A stretch of 64,000 bases of DNA from assembly GCF_900105965.1 (NCBI RefSeq), contig NZ_FNTV01000001.1:930001-994000 (forward strand). The letters run 5' to 3'. The notes beneath the pieces are model-generated. The model was not told the origin of the DNA. It worked only from the letters and a program-made list of their open reading frames with translations, and ran no database searches. The stretch comes from Arthrobacter alpinus. Lineage in GTDB: Bacteria > Actinomycetota > Actinomycetes > Actinomycetales > Micrococcaceae. Position 1 is the first letter of the stretch, and every line of letters starts with the position of its first letter. The position numbers were made by a program, and so were the translations under genes. Of this stretch, positions 14,494-22,840 are shown in pieces.

Positions 14494-15437
14494 TGTCCTA
14501 ACTCGGGCTGAGTGCTTTGGTCGAACTTCGCTTGAAGAGCTTGGCCCTTTGCGAAGGTGTCACGGATCTTGTCTGTTGCTGTTGGCTTGCTGGCAGCGTT
14601 GCCGAAGCTTCGGCTGTTGAGGAGCCAGTTTTGCCAGGTCTTGGTCCAGTTGATTTTCGTTGCACCTCGGCCTGGCAACGCTTCCCAGTAGTTCTTGAAC
14701 TTCATGGTCTCGATATTGATGTCCGCGTTCGGGGCGTTGGCGGATGCCCACTGAGCCATTTCGGATGTCACGTGGAAATCTTCTGAGATGCGGGTGCCGA
14801 GTTTTTTCGGCGCCTCTCTTTTATCTACTTCAGTAGATGTAGTAGTAGGAGTAGTAGTAGAAGTAGCACCCGGGGTAGTCTCATCTGTGCTTATGGAGTA
14901 ACCGACACTATGGGTGACACCGTTCCCGATAGCTTCTTCGTCCTCGTACCCCACGGAATGACCAATAGTCTTCATGTCTTCGTAGGGCTCTTGCAGAATG
15001 CTGGAGACTCGCGATTCTTTCCAGTACTCCATAGAGGGGTTAGCCACGTTGAGGCGCCTGAGCTCATGAACAAAGAAGCGCCTGATTTTCGGTGACGAGA
15101 TATCCGCATAGGCATTGGCCATGGCAATCGGCATCCGATACCTTGCGAGCAACCCGTCATGCCTGACAAAAGACCTGATGAACACTTCTTCGGTATCTTC
15201 ATCGACATAGACGTAAGAACCCGCCTGAAGCTCAGCAGCAGCTTCCCGCACAGCGCTCGCGGTCACGCCCCGAGTGATCTTCGCTAGACGTCCAGGTCGC
15301 CAGTCAGCCACTCCGGCGTAATTGAGCGTCGGATGGATGAGGAGCATCTTGTATAGATGCTGAGCTGCAAGCCCAAGGCTTCGATAGTCAGTGTTCGAAA
15401 GCATATCGACACGGATGTTTGCGCGGTCCCTAGCCAT
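14490..15437 (-). CDS. Phage replication initiator (replisome organiser-like)
   Basis: 315 residues. The N-terminal 110 residues form a winged-helix-like domain typical of phage replisome organisers (RVDMLSNTDYRSLGLAAQHLYKMLLIHPTLNYAGVADWRPGRLAKI, then YVYVDEDTEEVFIRSFVRHDG). A Thr/Ser-rich linker lies around residues 190-205. The C-terminal domain (SEMAQWASANAPNADINIETMKFKNYWEALPGRGATKINWTKTWQNWLLNS) is a DnaT/DnaD-like helical module seen at the end of such proteins. The linker is encoded by a TAG-type trinucleotide tract (14834-14866). As in lambda O, the phage origin could lie within this gene. Confidence 0.78.
   Translation of the reverse strand: MARDRANIRVDMLSNTDYRSLGLAAQHLYKMLLIHPTLNYAGVADWRPGRLAKITRGVTASAVREAAAELQAGSYVYVDEDTEEVFIRSFVRHDGLLARYRMPIAMANAYADISSPKIRRFFVHELRRLNVANPSMEYWKESRVSSILQEPYEDMKTIGHSVGYEDEEAIGNGVTHSVGYSISTDETTPGATSTTTPTTTSTEVDKREAPKKLGTRISEDFHVTSEMAQWASANAPNADINIETMKFKNYWEALPGRGATKINWTKTWQNWLLNSRSFGNAASKPTATDKIRDTFAKGQALQAKFDQSTQPELGQ
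14834..14866 (+). repeat. TAG trinucleotide tract inside the initiator gene
   Basis: Eight or more TAG units with occasional interruptions run along the plus strand within the linker-coding part of the initiator gene. Low-complexity or iteron sequences inside phage initiator genes often mark the origin. Repeated TAG units also resemble the DnaA-trio element of bacterial origins, but no adjacent DnaA box was noticed. Confidence 0.4.
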
Positions 15438-15708
15438 CGGTCTCGGGGCCCCTCACTCTCGTGTTCTCCGCGCCCATGCTGGCGGCTTCCACATCGTCCG
15501 CGGTGGCCAGCAGCACTTGGGCTAGCCGGCGGGCTCCGGAGGGTGTCAGCCTGTTGTCTTTTGGTGTCCAGACCTCCAAGAAGTGCTTACCCGTGGCCGA
15601 GTTCCAAGCTGGCGTGACGATCCATCCCCGGTCCGTGGACTCGGGGCCCGCCCAAAGGTCGGAGCCCTCTTTGACCTTGGCGTAACCCGTGGGCGCCTGG
15701 ATGCTCAT
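15430..15708 (-). CDS. Small hypothetical phage protein
   Basis: 92 residues from ATG at 15708, preceded by GGAGGTCACACA. The sequence GSDLWAGPESTDRGWIVTPAWNSATGKHFLEVWTPKDNRLTPSGARRLAQVLLATADDVE looks like a compact beta sheet followed by one helix. The two upstream genes share the same style, with a Trp-containing beta part and a C-terminal helix, and may be related phage early proteins. The start overlaps the preceding stop (ATGA) and the end overlaps the initiator start by eight bases. Function unknown. Confidence 0.68.
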   Translation of the reverse strand: MSIQAPTGYAKVKEGSDLWAGPESTDRGWIVTPAWNSATGKHFLEVWTPKDNRLTPSGARRLAQVLLATADDVEAASMGAENTRVRGPETDG

Positions 15709-16118
15709 TGTGTGACCTCCAACTGTTCGTTGCCGCTGTGATTGATGCTGGGTTCGGTAGCAAACTGCGTGGCCAGGGATTGAATAGCAGAACCGAGTGC
15801 GCTTGCCTGGCTGATGGACCAAGGGCCGTCGCCTTCATGGTCAATGAAGAAGTAGATGCCTGTGTCAGGGTTCCAGCCGGTCGTGATCTTGCTGTCGCCG
15901 AGCTGAATCGTGGGACCGTCCCATTCTCCGGACCAGTCTCGGTCGGCCAGCATGTCTTGAATGTCACCAGCGGTCAGGTTCAGATGGAAGTCCGCTGGTG
16001 CTCCGTACCGAGCACGGAGGCGTGCCTCGAGTGCGGTAGCGATGGCCCCCACTGGGGTGGCAGACAGTTCAGCGAGATGCTCGTGAATGGGGCTGAGGGA
16101 GAGGACAGTGGTGTTCAC
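15705..16118 (-). CDS. Hypothetical early phage protein
   Basis: 137 residues, GTG start at 16118 overlapping the upstream stop as GTGA. The N-terminal helix region (ATPVGAIATALEARLRARYG) is followed by a beta-like core (EWDGPTIQLGDSKITTGWNPDTGIYFFIDHEGDGPWSISQASALGSAIQSLATQ). That core has the same order as the C-terminal half of the next gene upstream (GPSIQLHDNHQKWDIHSNWF), hinting at duplication and divergence. Function unknown. Confidence 0.68.
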   Translation of the reverse strand: MNTTVLSLSPIHEHLAELSATPVGAIATALEARLRARYGAPADFHLNLTAGDIQDMLADRDWSGEWDGPTIQLGDSKITTGWNPDTGIYFFIDHEGDGPWSISQASALGSAIQSLATQFATEPSINHSGNEQLEVTQ

Positions 16119-16810
16119 TTGGTGTCCTCCGAGATTGTAGCCAAGAGACTGACGAGGCCGGCCACTACGGTCATGACTTCCTCGCGGGACTCGAACGAGA
16201 AGTACTCGTCAGGTGCTTCTGTTGGGTCCGCGTGGTTAAGGTAGCGTTTGGAGAGGGTGAATTGTTCATCGCCGCCCTCGAACCAATTCGAATGAATGTC
16301 CCACTTTTGGTGGTTGTCATGCAGTTGGATGCTGGGACCGCGACCTGAGAGGGTGTCTGTTTCCTCGTCATAGTTCTCGGTTTCTGCCCATGACGGAATG
16401 CTCGGTGCTGCTGTTGCCCGCGCCAACTGGTCTTCCTGCATGGGAACGGCGAGCTTCAGGATGGTTTGCGCGAAGCCAATAGCCTCGGCCGGCAACATGT
16501 CCCGATCCAAATCCAACTCGAAGTGAAGCTGGTATTCGTTAGTGCTGCGGTCGAACTCGCGGTAGATATGGTGACCGCGGCCCTCAGTTACATCGGCAAA
16601 GAAGACCGGCGAACCGGGCTCCGCTTGATCGTATCCTGCGGGAATTTTGCTGAAACTGGTAGACTCCAAGAAAATCTGTTCCTTACACTGGGCTGATTTT
16701 GTGACGGTCTGAGCGATGCTGTGAGAGGTGGCGCTCGGGCCGTTTTTTATTGTTTGGATCTTGATAATTGCGGGTGAAGCAAGACTTTGATTCGTGGGAC
16801 TGAACTTCAC
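16115..16810 (-). CDS. Hypothetical early phage protein (two similar beta-rich halves)
   Basis: 231 residues, GTG start at 16810 sharing one base with the stop of the upstream gene (TAGTG). The first half (FFADVTEGRGHHIYREFDRSTNEYQLHFELDLDRDMLPAEAIGFAQTILKLA) and the second (SIQLHDNHQKWDIHSNWFEGGDEQFTLSKRYLN, then FESREEVMTVVAGLVSLLATISED) each end in a helix after several strands. Function unknown. It is the second gene of the leftward early operon. Confidence 0.68.
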   Translation of the reverse strand: MKFSPTNQSLASPAIIKIQTIKNGPSATSHSIAQTVTKSAQCKEQIFLESTSFSKIPAGYDQAEPGSPVFFADVTEGRGHHIYREFDRSTNEYQLHFELDLDRDMLPAEAIGFAQTILKLAVPMQEDQLARATAAPSIPSWAETENYDEETDTLSGRGPSIQLHDNHQKWDIHSNWFEGGDEQFTLSKRYLNHADPTEAPDEYFSFESREEVMTVVAGLVSLLATISEDTK

Positions 16811-17004
16811 TATTTGCTGACCGAATCAAACGCTGCGTTGACCCAGTCGATTACATCCTGCTCCCGGTACATCACGCGGCCGCCAATTAGCGCTGATTTC
16901 GGCCCCTTGCTCCCTAAGTGCCTGTAGAACCTGAGCGTCGCTAGCGGGATTCGGGTCATCTTTGAAACCTCATCCATCGTCTTCAAGAATGTGCTTGTCT
17001 CCAC
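16810..17004 (-). CDS. Excisionase-like / MerR-type small HTH protein
   Basis: 64 residues with a winged-helix core (TMDEVSKMTRIPLATLRFYRHLGSKGPKSALIGGRVMYREQDVIDWVNAAF), the signature of excisionase and AlpA-like DNA-binding proteins. It is the first gene of the leftward early operon and is divergent from the repressor and integrase, where Xis or Cro analogues are normally found. It could bend attachment-site DNA for excision, repress the repressor gene, or do both. Confidence 0.82.
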   Translation of the reverse strand: METSTFLKTMDEVSKMTRIPLATLRFYRHLGSKGPKSALIGGRVMYREQDVIDWVNAAFDSVSK

Positions 17005-17033
17005 GACCAGCCCTTTCGTAGTGTGTTGGTGCC

Positions 17034-17075
17034 TTACAAAATGTAACAGTAGGGCATGGATTCGATGAATGTCAA
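17034..17075 (-). promoter_or_regulatory. Leftward early promoter with overlapping operator
   Basis: On the minus strand TTGACA (17070-17075) and TACTGT (17046-17051) are separated by 18 bases, a good sigma-70-type promoter. The inverted repeat TTACA-AAA-TGTAA (17034-17046) overlaps the -10 edge and expected start point. It is the natural operator for the repressor encoded at 17122. A related half-site (TTACGGCATGT, near 17095) lies before the repressor gene. Confidence 0.65.
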
Positions 17076-17101
17076 CACGTATTGTGTGGAGGTCTTACGG
17101 C

Positions 17102-17125
17102 ATGTGTGAAATGATGGGGAAATGA
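17102..17125 (+). CDS. Seven-residue leader ORF coupled to the repressor
   Basis: ATG at 17102 follows GGAGG (17088-17092) at a nine-base spacing, the best ribosome-binding site in the interval. It encodes MCEMMGK and stops with TGA, whose first two bases are the last two of the repressor ATG (ATGA overlap at 17122-17125). The repressor's own upstream sequence is a poor ribosome-binding site, so its translation probably depends on ribosomes finishing this leader. Confidence 0.45.
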   Translation: MCEMMGK

Positions 17126-17682
17126 AGATACCTACAGACGCCCATTTCGGAGCTATGGTCCAGCAATATCGTGAAACCAGGGGCTGGTCCATGACAGAGT
17201 TTGCAGGCAAGCTCCGGGATGCGGGACTGTCAAACTTTCATCCAACTACCGTGAGTCGCGTTGAGCGTGGTGAGCGGCCGGCGAAACTGGGGGAGGCGTC
17301 TGTAATAGCGCAAGTGCTAGGGGCCGCGCTGGATGACTTGGTGGACGTTCCGATGGAGCCATGGGAGATGCTAATGGCTGAACTTCTAGAGTATGGCGAG
17401 AGGGCAGAAACTTACGCCCAGTGGTCCGCCCGTTGGGGCATTGCGAGGGAAGAATTTTCCGCCGAAGCCCTTCGCGTCGCGTCCGAACTTGAGGAAATGG
17501 TCAATGGCAGCGCCATCCCAGATGGCAAAGTTGATGAGAGTCTGGGACTGATCGCTAAGTACAGGGAGTTGGCACCCCAAGATCGAATTCGTTTCTGGCA
17601 TGATCATCTTTCCTCGCTTGACGCCGATGAGCGGGATGAGTTCTACAGGCAGAGCAAGGATGGGCGGACGTGGCCAGCGTAA
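17122..17682 (+). CDS. Prophage immunity repressor (XRE family)
   Basis: 186 residues. The N-terminal HTH is clear (MVQQYRETRGWSMTEFAGKLRDAGLSNFHPTTVSRVERGERPAKLGEASVIAQVLG). The C-terminal part is helical and acidic with no LexA-type Ser-Lys autoprotease motif visible. Induction may therefore work through the antirepressor at 11371 rather than RecA-stimulated self-cleavage. It is divergent from the excisionase-like gene across a 117-base operator region, and its last 13 bases overlap the integrase start. Translation is probably coupled to the leader ORF at 17102. Confidence 0.85.
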   Translation: MKIPTDAHFGAMVQQYRETRGWSMTEFAGKLRDAGLSNFHPTTVSRVERGERPAKLGEASVIAQVLGAALDDLVDVPMEPWEMLMAELLEYGERAETYAQWSARWGIAREEFSAEALRVASELEEMVNGSAIPDGKVDESLGLIAKYRELAPQDRIRFWHDHLSSLDADERDEFYRQSKDGRTWPA

Positions 17683-18752
17683 AGAAGCGCCCTGATGGCA
17701 AGTGGCGTGCACGGTATAGAGACGCTATCGGGAAAGAACACGCGCAGCACTTTCGACGGAAGATAGACGCGAACGCGTGGCTGGATGAAGTTACCGCCGC
17801 AGTGGTGACGGGCACGTATATCGATCCCAAGAGGGCGAAGCTTACGGTGGGGGAATGGTGCGCTGTTTGGTTGAAGGGCTACGAAAATAACCGTCCCTCA
17901 TCAGTACGCCAGGCGCGCTCACACATCAAACGCATAGAAGCGGCGTTTGGCAATAAGGTGCTGGCAGGCGTGCGGCCGTCAGAGATCAGGTCATGGACCG
18001 CCAATCTAAAAGCCGAGGGGCTGGCCGATTCCACGATCTACGCGCTGCACAGCCGCTTGTCTCACATCTTCTCCGACGCGGTTCACGACGGGCTGCTGCC
18101 CAAATCACCATTGAGCCGACGCACATCACCGCCCATGGGAAAGCAGCGTCCCTACGTTGCCACCACCGAGCAAGTCTGGGCGCTCTACGACGCCATGGAT
18201 GCATGGACGAAGCCGGGCATCCTCTTGGGTGCGTTCGCCGGCCTGCGTGTTGCTGAAGCGGTTGCACTCAGGGCCAAAGACATTGATTTCATGCGCGGGG
18301 TCATTTCACCCGCCATCCAGTACCCGGATGACCCTCTCAAGTCCGAAACTTCGAAGACGCCAATTCCCATCCCGCGTGAGCTCGCCGTTGAGCTCAACCG
18401 GAACCCTTCCATCCTTGGATCCGAAACGATTGTCGCCGCCGAGCATGGTCGGACTATGGCGCCGTACACGTTCGAAACAAGGTTCCGAGACGCCAGGGCA
18501 ACCATTGAAGGTCTGCCAGATGGTTTCCGCTTCCATGACCTGCGGCACTACTTCGCATCGCTGCTGATCTCTGAAGGGTTGGACGTCAAGGTTGTCCAGG
18601 CTCGATTGAGACATGCGTCAGCCAAGACCACGCTGGACACTTACAGTCACATGTGGCCCGATAAGGACGAAGCCTCGAGGACCGCAGTTGCCGGCGTCCT
18701 CGCCGCCCGGAAAAAGTCGCTCAGCGGACAGGAAAAGAAGTCCGGCTCATAA
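17670..18752 (+). CDS. Tyrosine-type phage integrase
   Basis: 360 residues from GTG at 17670, with AAGGA upstream. The N-terminal arm-binding domain (SVKKRPDGKWRARYRDAIGKEHAQHFRRK) is followed by a SAM-like core-binding domain (LTVGEWCAVWLKGYENNRPSSVRQARSHIKRIEAAFG). The catalytic domain has the first Arg in GAFAGLRVAEAVALR, HxxR in FHDLRHYFASLL, the second His-containing region RLRHASAKTTLDTYSHMW, and Tyr in LDTYSHM. It is complete. It integrates and, with the excisionase, excises the prophage. It ends 118 bases from glnA, so the attachment site must be close. Confidence 0.95.
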   Translation: MASVKKRPDGKWRARYRDAIGKEHAQHFRRKIDANAWLDEVTAAVVTGTYIDPKRAKLTVGEWCAVWLKGYENNRPSSVRQARSHIKRIEAAFGNKVLAGVRPSEIRSWTANLKAEGLADSTIYALHSRLSHIFSDAVHDGLLPKSPLSRRTSPPMGKQRPYVATTEQVWALYDAMDAWTKPGILLGAFAGLRVAEAVALRAKDIDFMRGVISPAIQYPDDPLKSETSKTPIPIPRELAVELNRNPSILGSETIVAAEHGRTMAPYTFETRFRDARATIEGLPDGFRFHDLRHYFASLLISEGLDVKVVQARLRHASAKTTLDTYSHMWPDKDEASRTAVAGVLAARKKSLSGQEKKSGS

Positions 18753-18763
18753 GTTTTTGGGCA

Positions 18764-18810
18764 GACACAAAGATGGGCCGGAACGCCATGTTCCGGCCCA
18801 TCTTTGTGTC
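18764..18810. terminator. Bidirectional terminator at the prophage/chromosome junction
   Basis: A perfect 21-bp inverted repeat (arms at 18764-18784 and 18790-18810, loop GCCAT) lies between the convergent integrase and glnA genes. It could serve both. No long T run follows on either strand. Confidence 0.7.
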
Positions 18811-18870
18811 TCAAGGTTTTACTCTTGCGGACTGCTTGCGGACTAAACCCTGTTTAGCCGCATGTTCTAG
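18811..18870. other. Candidate attachment-site region (attR side)
   Basis: Between the terminator and the glnA stop lie two direct copies of CTTGCGGACT (18824-18833 and 18835-18844). They are 11 bases apart, one helical turn. The inverted repeat TAAAC-CCT-GTTTA (18844-18856) follows immediately. Direct arm-type sites next to a short inverted core are what an integrase needs, but the matching left end is outside the window. Confidence 0.35.
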
Positions 18871-20295
18871 CTAGCAGCCGTAGTAGAGCTCGAACTCGTA
18901 AGGGTTCGGGCGCAGCGAGAGCGGCTTGATCTCGTATTCGCGCTTGTACTCGATCCAAGTGTCGATCAAGTCCTGAGTGAAGACGCCACCGGCCTGGAGG
19001 AACTCGTTGTCGTTCTCCAAGGCAATCAAGGCCGCTTCCAGTGACTCCGGAGCCTTGGGGATGTCCTTGGCTTCTTCCGGGGGCAGCTCGTACAGGTCCT
19101 TGTCGATGGGAGCCGGGGGTTCGATCCGGTTCTTGATTCCATCAAGGCCAGCCATCAGCTGAGCCGAGAAGGCCAGGTACGGGTTGGAGGACGGGTCCGG
19201 TGCGCGGAACTCGAGGCGCTTGGCCTTCGGGTTGGAACCGGTGATCGGGATACGGATACCGGCAGAGCGGTTGCCCTGCGAGTAAACCATGTTCACGGGG
19301 GCTTCGAAGCCCTTGACCAGGCGACGGTAGGAGTTCACCGTCGGGTTGGTGAATGCCAATACAGCGGAGGAGTGCTTGAGCAGGCCGCCAATGTACCAGC
19401 GAGCCAAGTCGGACAGGCCGGCGTAGCCCTTCTCGTCGTAGAACAACGGGGTGCCGTTGCTCCACAGCGACTGGTGGCAGTGCATGCCGGAGCCGTTGTC
19501 GCCGAAAACAGGCTTCGGCATGAAGGTGACCGACTTGCCTGCGGCCCAGGCGGTGTTCTTGATGACGTACTTGAACTTCTGCAGGTCATCAGCCGAGTGA
19601 ACCAAGGTGTTGAACTTGTAGTTGATCTCAGCCTGGCCGGCGGCGCCAACTTCGTGGTGCGAACGCTCAACCTCAAGGCCGGCGGCATCCAGTTCAATGC
19701 ACATGGCATCGCGCAGGTCTGCCTGGTGGTCAATGGGGGCTACGGGGAAGTAACCGCCCTTGACGGGAGTCTTGTAACCCAAGTTGCCGCCAACTTCTTC
19801 GCGGCCAGTGTTCCAGTTGGCCTCTTCGGAGTCGATCTTGTAGAACGATCCCTGTGGTGAGGACTCGTACTGAACGTTGTCGAAAACAAAGAACTCGGCT
19901 TCTGCACCGAAGAATGCGGTGTCGGCAATGCCGGTGGAGGCCAAGTATGCCTCAGCCTTTTCGGCTACGCCACGCGGGTCGCGGTGGTACGGATCGCCCG
20001 TGCGCGGGTTGACGATGGAGAAGTTCAGGGCAAGGGTTTTTTCCTTGCGGAAGGTGTCAACGAATGCCGTGGTGGGGTCCGGAATCAGCTGCATGTCTGA
20101 TTCGGCGATTCCCTGGAAGCCGCGGATGGAGGAACCATCGAAGAGCTGGCCATTGACGAAGAAGTCAAGGTCTACAGTCTTGGCAGGCACATTGAAGTGC
20201 TGCTGGACTCCGGGCAGGTCGGTGAAACGAATATCGACGAACTTAACATCTTCGTCCTTGATGAACTGGAGTACTTCTTCCGCGTTCTTGAACAT
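18871..20295 (-). CDS. glnA: Glutamine synthetase type I
   Basis: 474 residues, full length for GSI. It makes glutamine from glutamate, ammonia and ATP as a cytoplasmic dodecamer. The beta-grasp N-domain ([18 protein letters not shown]) is followed by the catalytic barrel with [50 protein letters not shown] and NRSAGIRIP. The adenylylation Tyr lies in [10 protein letters not shown], marking the GSI-beta class regulated by GlnE. The protein ends YYGC. In related genomes glnE or another glutamine synthetase gene usually follows, and here the prophage lies in that position. Confidence 0.97.
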   Translation of the reverse strand: MFKNAEEVLQFIKDEDVKFVDIRFTDLPGVQQHFNVPAKTVDLDFFVNGQLFDGSSIRGFQGIAESDMQLIPDPTTAFVDTFRKEKTLALNFSIVNPRTGDPYHRDPRGVAEKAEAYLASTGIADTAFFGAEAEFFVFDNVQYESSPQGSFYKIDSEEANWNTGREEVGGNLGYKTPVKGGYFPVAPIDHQADLRDAMCIELDAAGLEVERSHHEVGAAGQAEINYKFNTLVHSADDLQKFKYVIKNTAWAAGKSVTFMPKPVFGDNGSGMHCHQSLWSNGTPLFYDEKGYAGLSDLARWYIGGLLKHSSAVLAFTNPTVNSYRRLVKGFEAPVNMVYSQGNRSAGIRIPITGSNPKAKRLEFRAPDPSSNPYLAFSAQLMAGLDGIKNRIEPPAPIDKDLYELPPEEAKDIPKAPESLEAALIALENDNEFLQAGGVFTQDLIDTWIEYKREYEIKPLSLRPNPYEFELYYGC

Positions 20296-20473
20296 CTACG
20301 CTCCTCGGCGCTATGGGGATTGGCCGCCTGGGTGCGGCCATGGTGCCTGTGCAACTGTGACCAGCCTAGATCGAGCCCGTTACTTGATCGTGTCCGAATT
20401 GTTTCGGGCAGGTTACAAGACTTCCAAACCTAGCGAAGTTCGGGCTTTGCTGCCGCGACGGTAGGCTGGAGGG

Positions 20474-20911
20474 GTGGTAGATCGTAAAGACATAAGCTCA
20501 TGGCTCGCTGGGCCGGACACATCCAATATATCCAAATTTCCGGGGGCTCGGTTGGGTCTTCCGGAATCCGGCCGAGGTTCCATGGCCAGGGCAGGCCGGC
20601 GAATTCTGGCATTGTGCATCGACTGGGGCTTGTCGTATTTGATTGCGATTGCCTTTTTTGACAGCAATCCCAATGCCATTCTGGCCATCTTTGCCGCCGA
20701 ACAAATGCTCCTGGTCGGAACACTCGGATTCAGTGTGGGGCATAGGATCATGGGCATTCAAGTGACAAGGCTCGACGGCGGCCCTGCAGGCCTGCTGGCA
20801 GGGGTTGTTCGGGCCCTGCTCGTGTGTCTGGTGATTCCGGCAATTATCATTGACGCCGACCACCGGGGCCTCCATGACAAGGCCATGAAAACCATTCTCG
20901 TACGCCGCTAA
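20474..20911 (+). CDS. RDD-family membrane protein
   Basis: 145 residues. After a polar N-terminus (MVDRKDISSWLAGPDTSNISKFPG) comes the RDD domain: RAGRRILALCIDWGLSYLIAIAFF (helix 1, with R and D), a second helix (ILAIFAAEQMLLVGTLGFSVGHRIMGIQV), and a third (LLAGVVRALLVCLVIPAII) before DADHRGLHDKAM. The function of RDD proteins is unsettled, and some affect ion or Na+/H+ transport. The GTG start has a ribosome-binding site unusually close. The gene is divergent from glnA in the conserved actinobacterial order glnA-RDD-DUF4191-lipA. Confidence 0.88.
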   Translation: MVDRKDISSWLAGPDTSNISKFPGARLGLPESGRGSMARAGRRILALCIDWGLSYLIAIAFFDSNPNAILAIFAAEQMLLVGTLGFSVGHRIMGIQVTRLDGGPAGLLAGVVRALLVCLVIPAIIIDADHRGLHDKAMKTILVRR

Positions 20912-20958
20912 GAAAATCTCCGACCCGGGCGTGTCCCAAGGGTCTTAGGCATTAAAGG

Positions 20959-20993
20959 TGTTGGGCCCGGCAGAAATCCTGCCGGGCCCAACA
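20959..20993. terminator. Terminator between convergent RDD and DUF4191 genes
   Basis: A perfect 15-bp stem (TGTTGGGCCCGGCAG with its complement) and a 5-base loop, followed by TCTTTCT on the plus strand. It sits between two convergent genes and probably serves both. Confidence 0.8.
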
Positions 20994-21020
20994 TCTTTCT
21001 CAAAAAACTTCTTGAACGAC

Positions 21021-21791
21021 TTAGCGTCCGCGGGCTGCCTTGCGGTCGGGGCGGGCCTTGTTCGGATCAATGCCCTTGGGGATGGGCAGTTTGTTGCCGA
21101 GGGAAGCAATGCGCTTGTTGACAGTGCTGACCTCAACCTTTGTCAGTTCGCCCTTGAGCTTGTTCATCTTCTTCGTGACCTTGGCAATCGAGGTCTGGCC
21201 CTCGCCCTTGCCGGTCTCGATGACGGTGATGGTGACGTTGGGCAGAATCCGGGACAGGCGGCGTCGTTCCGCATCCACCAGGCTCTTCACACGAGCGGAA
21301 GGACCTTCGGTGACCAACACAATGCCTGGCTTGCCGATGGCGCGGAAAACCACGTCCTGTGTGCGCGGGTTAACGGCAGCCGGCTGCTCGTCAAAGATCC
21401 AACCGCGCTTGAGGGAGCTCAAGGCGGCTCCGGCCGCGCCTGGCTTCCCTTCAATCTGAGAGTAGGCGGCCCGTTCGGCGCGGCGCGACATGATCAGCAA
21501 CGCACCCAAAACACCAAGCGGGATGCCGACGAGCAAACCGGTGATCCAGTTGCCGGGGGAAACCAGCAAGGTCACCACCAGGGAAACCAGGATCAGCCCG
21601 AGGAAGGCGCCAAGCATGAGCCACGTGATCAAGGGATCGTGGCGGCGGGTCATCTTGAAGATGTCCACCATTTGCTTGATGCGGCTGGGCTTCTTAACCT
21701 TGTTCGGCTTGCCAGCTTTCGGCTTGCGGGAAAAGAGGGAACGCTTGGGTTCGTCAGCGTTGCTGGGTGCAGTGTCAGTGGTTTTGGCCAT
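21021..21791 (-). CDS. DUF4191 membrane protein
   Basis: 256 residues. A basic N-terminus (KRSLFSRKPKAGKPNKVKKPSRIKQMVDIFKMTRRHDPL) is followed by two membrane helices (ITWLMLGAFLGLILVSLVVTLLV and WITGLLVGIPLGVLGALLIM). A cytoplasmic domain with RAERAAYSQIEGKPGAAGAALSSLKRGW and RTQDVVFRAIGKPGIVLVTEG completes it, the DUF4191 pattern. Function unknown. The gene is always seen near lipA in actinobacteria and lies just downstream of it here. Confidence 0.9.
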   Translation of the reverse strand: MAKTTDTAPSNADEPKRSLFSRKPKAGKPNKVKKPSRIKQMVDIFKMTRRHDPLITWLMLGAFLGLILVSLVVTLLVSPGNWITGLLVGIPLGVLGALLIMSRRAERAAYSQIEGKPGAAGAALSSLKRGWIFDEQPAAVNPRTQDVVFRAIGKPGIVLVTEGPSARVKSLVDAERRRLSRILPNVTITVIETGKGEGQTSIAKVTKKMNKLKGELTKVEVSTVNKRIASLGNKLPIPKGIDPNKARPDRKAARGR

Positions 21792-21823
21792 AGTAAGTCA
21801 ATTCTAGCGGGTTTTGGAAGAAA

Positions 21824-22840
21824 TTATGGTGCAGCGATCAGGGAGGCGGCTTCCTGGCGGGTATGACCGGAATCTTCGATGCCTTCGGCGATGTGCGCGA
21901 GGTGTTCGGGGATGTCGCGACCCTTTTTCCGCATGGCCGTGGCCCACAAACGCCCCGCCCGGTAGGAGGAACGCACCAACGGCCCACTCATGACACCCAG
22001 GAACCCCATCTCCTCAGCCTCGGCCGAGAGCTCAAGGAATTCCTGCGGCTTCACCCAACGATCCACCGGCAGGTGCCGCTCGGAAGGACGCAGGTACTGG
22101 GTGATCGTGATCAGATCCGTCCCGGCGTCATGGAGATCCTGCAGCGCCTGAGAGATTTCCTCCCGGGTCTCACCCATGCCCAGGATCAGGTTGGACTTCG
22201 TCACCATCCCATGATCACGACCCTGGCTAATCACATCCAGGGAACGCTCATACCGGAACGCGGGACGGATCCGCTTGAAAATCCTTGGCACCGTCTCCAC
22301 ATTGTGTGCGAACACCTCGGGCTTGGACTCACAGATCGCCGTAATGTGCTCGGGCTTGCCGGAGAAATCAGGGATCAACAACTCCACCCCCGTGTTCGGG
22401 TTCAGTTCGTGAATCTTCCGCACCGTCTCGGCGTACAACCAGACACCCTCATCGGCCAGGTCGTCACGGGCCACCCCCGTCACCGTGGCATAGCGCAGGT
22501 TCATCTTCACCACGGACCGGGCGACCTTCGTGGGCTCGAACCGGTCAATCGGGGACGGCTTGCCCGTGTCGATCTGGCAGAAGTCACAGCGCCGCGTGCA
22601 TTCGGAGCCACCGATGAGGAATGTCGCCTCACGGTCTTCCCAGCACTCAAAAATATTCGGGCAGCCGGCCTCTTCACACACGGTGTGCAGGCCCTGGCCC
22701 TTGACCAGGTTCTTCATCGCGATGAACTCCGGGCCCATCTCGACCTTGGCCTTCATCCACTCCGGCTTACGCTCAACCGGAACAGCAGCATTACGCTGCT
22801 CAATACGCAGCAACTTACGTCCCTCGGGTGCCAACGTCAT
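21824..22840 (-). CDS. lipA: Lipoyl synthase
   Basis: 338 residues. It is a radical-SAM enzyme that inserts two sulfurs into octanoyl groups on lipoyl domains. The auxiliary cluster cysteines are in [12 protein letters not shown], the radical-SAM CxxxCxxC is [10 protein letters not shown], and [18 protein letters not shown] is typical. The C-terminal RSSYRAG supplies the conserved Ser ligand of the auxiliary cluster. The start overlaps the lipB stop by four bases (ATGA), so lipB and lipA are translationally coupled. Its substrates include the E2 protein encoded at 26601. Confidence 0.97.
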   Translation of the reverse strand: MTLAPEGRKLLRIEQRNAAVPVERKPEWMKAKVEMGPEFIAMKNLVKGQGLHTVCEEAGCPNIFECWEDREATFLIGGSECTRRCDFCQIDTGKPSPIDRFEPTKVARSVVKMNLRYATVTGVARDDLADEGVWLYAETVRKIHELNPNTGVELLIPDFSGKPEHITAICESKPEVFAHNVETVPRIFKRIRPAFRYERSLDVISQGRDHGMVTKSNLILGMGETREEISQALQDLHDAGTDLITITQYLRPSERHLPVDRWVKPQEFLELSAEAEEMGFLGVMSGPLVRSSYRAGRLWATAMRKKGRDIPEHLAHIAEGIEDSGHTRQEAASLIAAP

